64,000 bases of DNA. It comes from Sphingobium baderi. Lineage in GTDB: Bacteria; Pseudomonadota; Alphaproteobacteria; Sphingomonadales; Sphingomonadaceae. Within the stretch, counting starts at the first letter, position 1. Each line of letters begins with the position of its first letter. Of the stretch, positions 62,679-64,000 are shown in pieces. A model generated the notes under the pieces. It saw only the letters and a program-made list of their open reading frames with translations. It was not told where the DNA came from and ran no database searches. The translations under genes were made by a program, and so were the position numbers. The stretch covers positions 2,126,501 to 2,190,500 of the forward strand of contig NZ_CP013264.1 in the NCBI RefSeq assembly GCF_001456115.1. The letters are read 5' to 3'.

Positions 62679-63260
62679 TTACGCGCCGTCCGTCTCCACC
62701 CCTCCCATTTTTTTCCTGAGCGCGGCCCGGGCGCGATAGAGCCGCATTTCGACCGCCTTCGTCGAAAGGCCGAGCAGGGCGGCGGCTTCCTCCTGCATCA
62801 TGCCTTCGATGGCGCAGAGGATGAGCGGCTCCTTGAGCGAAGCGGGCAGGTCGGAAAGGGCAGCCATGGCGCGCGCCAGCATCTGCCTGTCCGCTGCCTG
62901 CCGGTCGATGGCGGGCGCCGGATCGGCTATGTCCAGTGCCTCATCCATCGGTCGGGCGCGCAGGAAGAAGGCGCGCACGGCATTGCGGCGGGCGCGATCC
63001 CGGCATTTGTTGAGTGCGATCCGCAGCAGCCATGGGCGGAACGGCTTTGCGGAGTCATAGCGGCGAAGGGCGTCGAAAGCGGCGATGAAACTGGACTGCA
63101 CGATGTCCATCGCGTCATTTTCCCCGCCATGGGCGTGGGCGAGGCGATAGACGGCTTCGCGGTGCCGGGCCATCAATCCGGCATAGCCCGCTTCATCGCC
63201 CGCGAGTGCGCGCGTAGCAAGATTTGCGTCTGTCGGATCGGCGATGGCCACGAAATTCAA
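62679..63260 (-). CDS. ECF sigma factor, CnrH-like
   Basis: A 193-residue ECF sigma factor: region 2 (LMARHREAVYRLAHAHGGEN, DIVQSSFIAAFDALRRYD, RPWLLRIALNKCRDRARR) and region 4 (LPASLKEPLILCAIEGMM, LLGLSTKAVEMRLYRARAAL). Its start overlaps the end of the CnrX-like gene by four bases and it precedes copA by eight. It probably directs the operon itself. Confidence 0.92.
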   Translation of the reverse strand: MNFVAIADPTDANLATRALAGDEAGYAGLMARHREAVYRLAHAHGGENDAMDIVQSSFIAAFDALRRYDSAKPFRPWLLRIALNKCRDRARRNAVRAFFLRARPMDEALDIADPAPAIDRQAADRQMLARAMAALSDLPASLKEPLILCAIEGMMQEEAAALLGLSTKAVEMRLYRARAALRKKMGGVETDGA

Positions 63261-63697
63261 CGCGCCGGAGATGTTAAAGCCCGCTCCACGGCGGCATCAT
63301 AGCGAGCCACCTGATCCGGCTTCAGGATCGCGCGCATGGCAAAGACGTGCTCGATCGTTTCCTTCTGCAATGTGCCCATCACATGATGGATGCGGTCGAC
63401 CGCGCCCGAGACGGCCGGGCCGTAAGCCTTGTCGCGGCGAATAGCCTCCGCCAACGCGACATTGTCCGCCTTCATTTCCCTTTCCAGCGCTGTCTTGCGC
63501 GCGGCAAAGGCGCGGTTGAGCGCATCGAGGCGCGCCTTCTGCCCCGCGTCGAGTGCCAGCTCATCATAGAGCAGCGCATGGAGAACTGTTTCGGAAGCAG
63601 GCGCGGGTTTCGTCAGAGCGCGCCCCGCCAGCACACCCGCCAGAGCGGCAAGGAAGGCGACCAGCAGACTGATCAGGATCAACCGGACGGCGCTCAT
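63257..63697 (-). CDS. Periplasmic metal sensor, CnrX-like
   Basis: A 146-residue membrane-anchored protein (LILISLLVAFLAALAGVLAG) with a helical periplasmic domain: LHALLYDELALDAGQKARLD, ARKTALEREMKADNVALAEA and HHVMGTLQKETIEHVFAMRA, the CnrX/CpxP-like four-helix pattern with the HxxM...H ligand region. It would detect periplasmic metal and act on the adjacent anti-sigma factor. Confidence 0.85.
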   Translation of the reverse strand: MSAVRLILISLLVAFLAALAGVLAGRALTKPAPASETVLHALLYDELALDAGQKARLDALNRAFAARKTALEREMKADNVALAEAIRRDKAYGPAVSGAVDRIHHVMGTLQKETIEHVFAMRAILKPDQVARYDAAVERALTSPAR

Positions 63698-63957
63698 GCG
63701 TCCGGGGCCAGCAATGTGGAAGGCGCCAGTTCCAGTGAAGGCGCAATGACCAGGGCACTGTTTTCCCGATCCGGCACCCAGGCTCCGGCTCCACCCGCAG
63801 ACAAGGCCACCAGCGCTATCGCGCCCAGAAGCCGGCGCTGCGCCCGCGCGTCGCGGTGATGGCGAAGCCCTGCCATCACATTCCCCTCCATATCGGCGAG
63901 AGCAGCCGGGACAGCGCCGTGTCCCGCGCGCTTCAGTATTTCGTCAAAGGGCTCCAT
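63694..63957 (-). CDS. Small membrane anti-sigma factor, CnrY-like
   Basis: An 87-residue protein with a cytoplasmic helical N-terminus (EPFDEILKRAGHGAVPAALA), one span (RLLGAIALVALSAGGAGAW) and a short periplasmic tail (NSALVIAPSLELAPS). Position and layout match CnrY-type anti-sigma factors; sequence similarity is weak by eye. It is the first gene of the metal operon; the promoter region is cut by the window end. Confidence 0.7.
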   Translation of the reverse strand: MEPFDEILKRAGHGAVPAALADMEGNVMAGLRHHRDARAQRRLLGAIALVALSAGGAGAWVPDRENSALVIAPSLELAPSTLLAPDA

Positions 63958-64000
63958 CCTGCTTCTCCTTCACCCTGCATTACGCGCCGTCCACGCCCGG

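Overview
The window looks like chromosomal DNA from a sphingomonad (family Sphingomonadaceae, most likely Sphingobium or a close relative). The evidence is high GC with strong third-position GC, a PhyR/NepR/EcfG general stress locus, an alphaproteobacterial rimP-nusA-ylxR-infB order with YlxR fused to an L7Ae-like half, the PrsK/PrsR/PrsT exopolysaccharide regulators, and several small proteins of sphingomonad type. No rRNA, tRNA or CRISPR array was seen.

Layout. 1-7 kb is an accessory and partly decayed region: an EAL-domain gene cut by the window edge, a tyrosine integrase, a divergent LysR/SDR pair, a frameshifted DJ-1/PfpI gene, and three remnants side by side (serine recombinase C-terminus, DUF3223 protein, DNA methyltransferase C-terminal half). 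7-12 kb is a small-protein neighbourhood: a glycine-zipper surface protein, a cold-shock protein, many short sphingomonad-type ORFs, a solo antitoxin-like domain and a CDP-alcohol phosphatidyltransferase. 12-16.8 kb holds a serine acetyltransferase, a membrane glycosyltransferase and a DmdC-type acyl-CoA dehydrogenase.

16.8-28.5 kb is the transcription/translation block rimP-nusA-(tautomerase)-ylxR-infB-rbfA-(hydrolase, DUF6491)-truB-rpsO-pnp. 28.6-36.8 kb holds an unknown two-gene unit, an orphan HisKA_2 kinase, bamD, recN, ligA, yghU and a universal stress protein. 36.9-39.2 kb is groES-groEL with a CIRCE operator. 39.3-43.8 kb holds a GGDEF-EAL protein convergent with an RpfF-like crotonase (candidate DSF-type signal synthase), then tgt.

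43.8-48.1 kb is the general stress locus: a HisKA_2 protein with a degenerate ATP-binding domain (PhyP-like), nepR, divergent phyR, an EcfG-type promoter, a 43-residue membrane peptide, ecfG and another small membrane protein. 48.2-55 kb is an exopolysaccharide module: sugar transferase, prsK, prsR, prsT. 55-59.7 kb holds a GntR regulator, a nitroreductase, a POT peptide transporter, an SH3 protein and a 2-hydroxyacid dehydrogenase. 60-64 kb is a five-gene minus-strand operon in which a CnrYXH-like anti-sigma/sensor/ECF-sigma set precedes copA and copB.

The points most worth a second look are the PhyP-like gene with its EcfG promoter and flanking mini-membrane proteins, the RpfF-like gene beside a c-di-GMP enzyme, and the CnrYXH-type control of copper oxidase genes.
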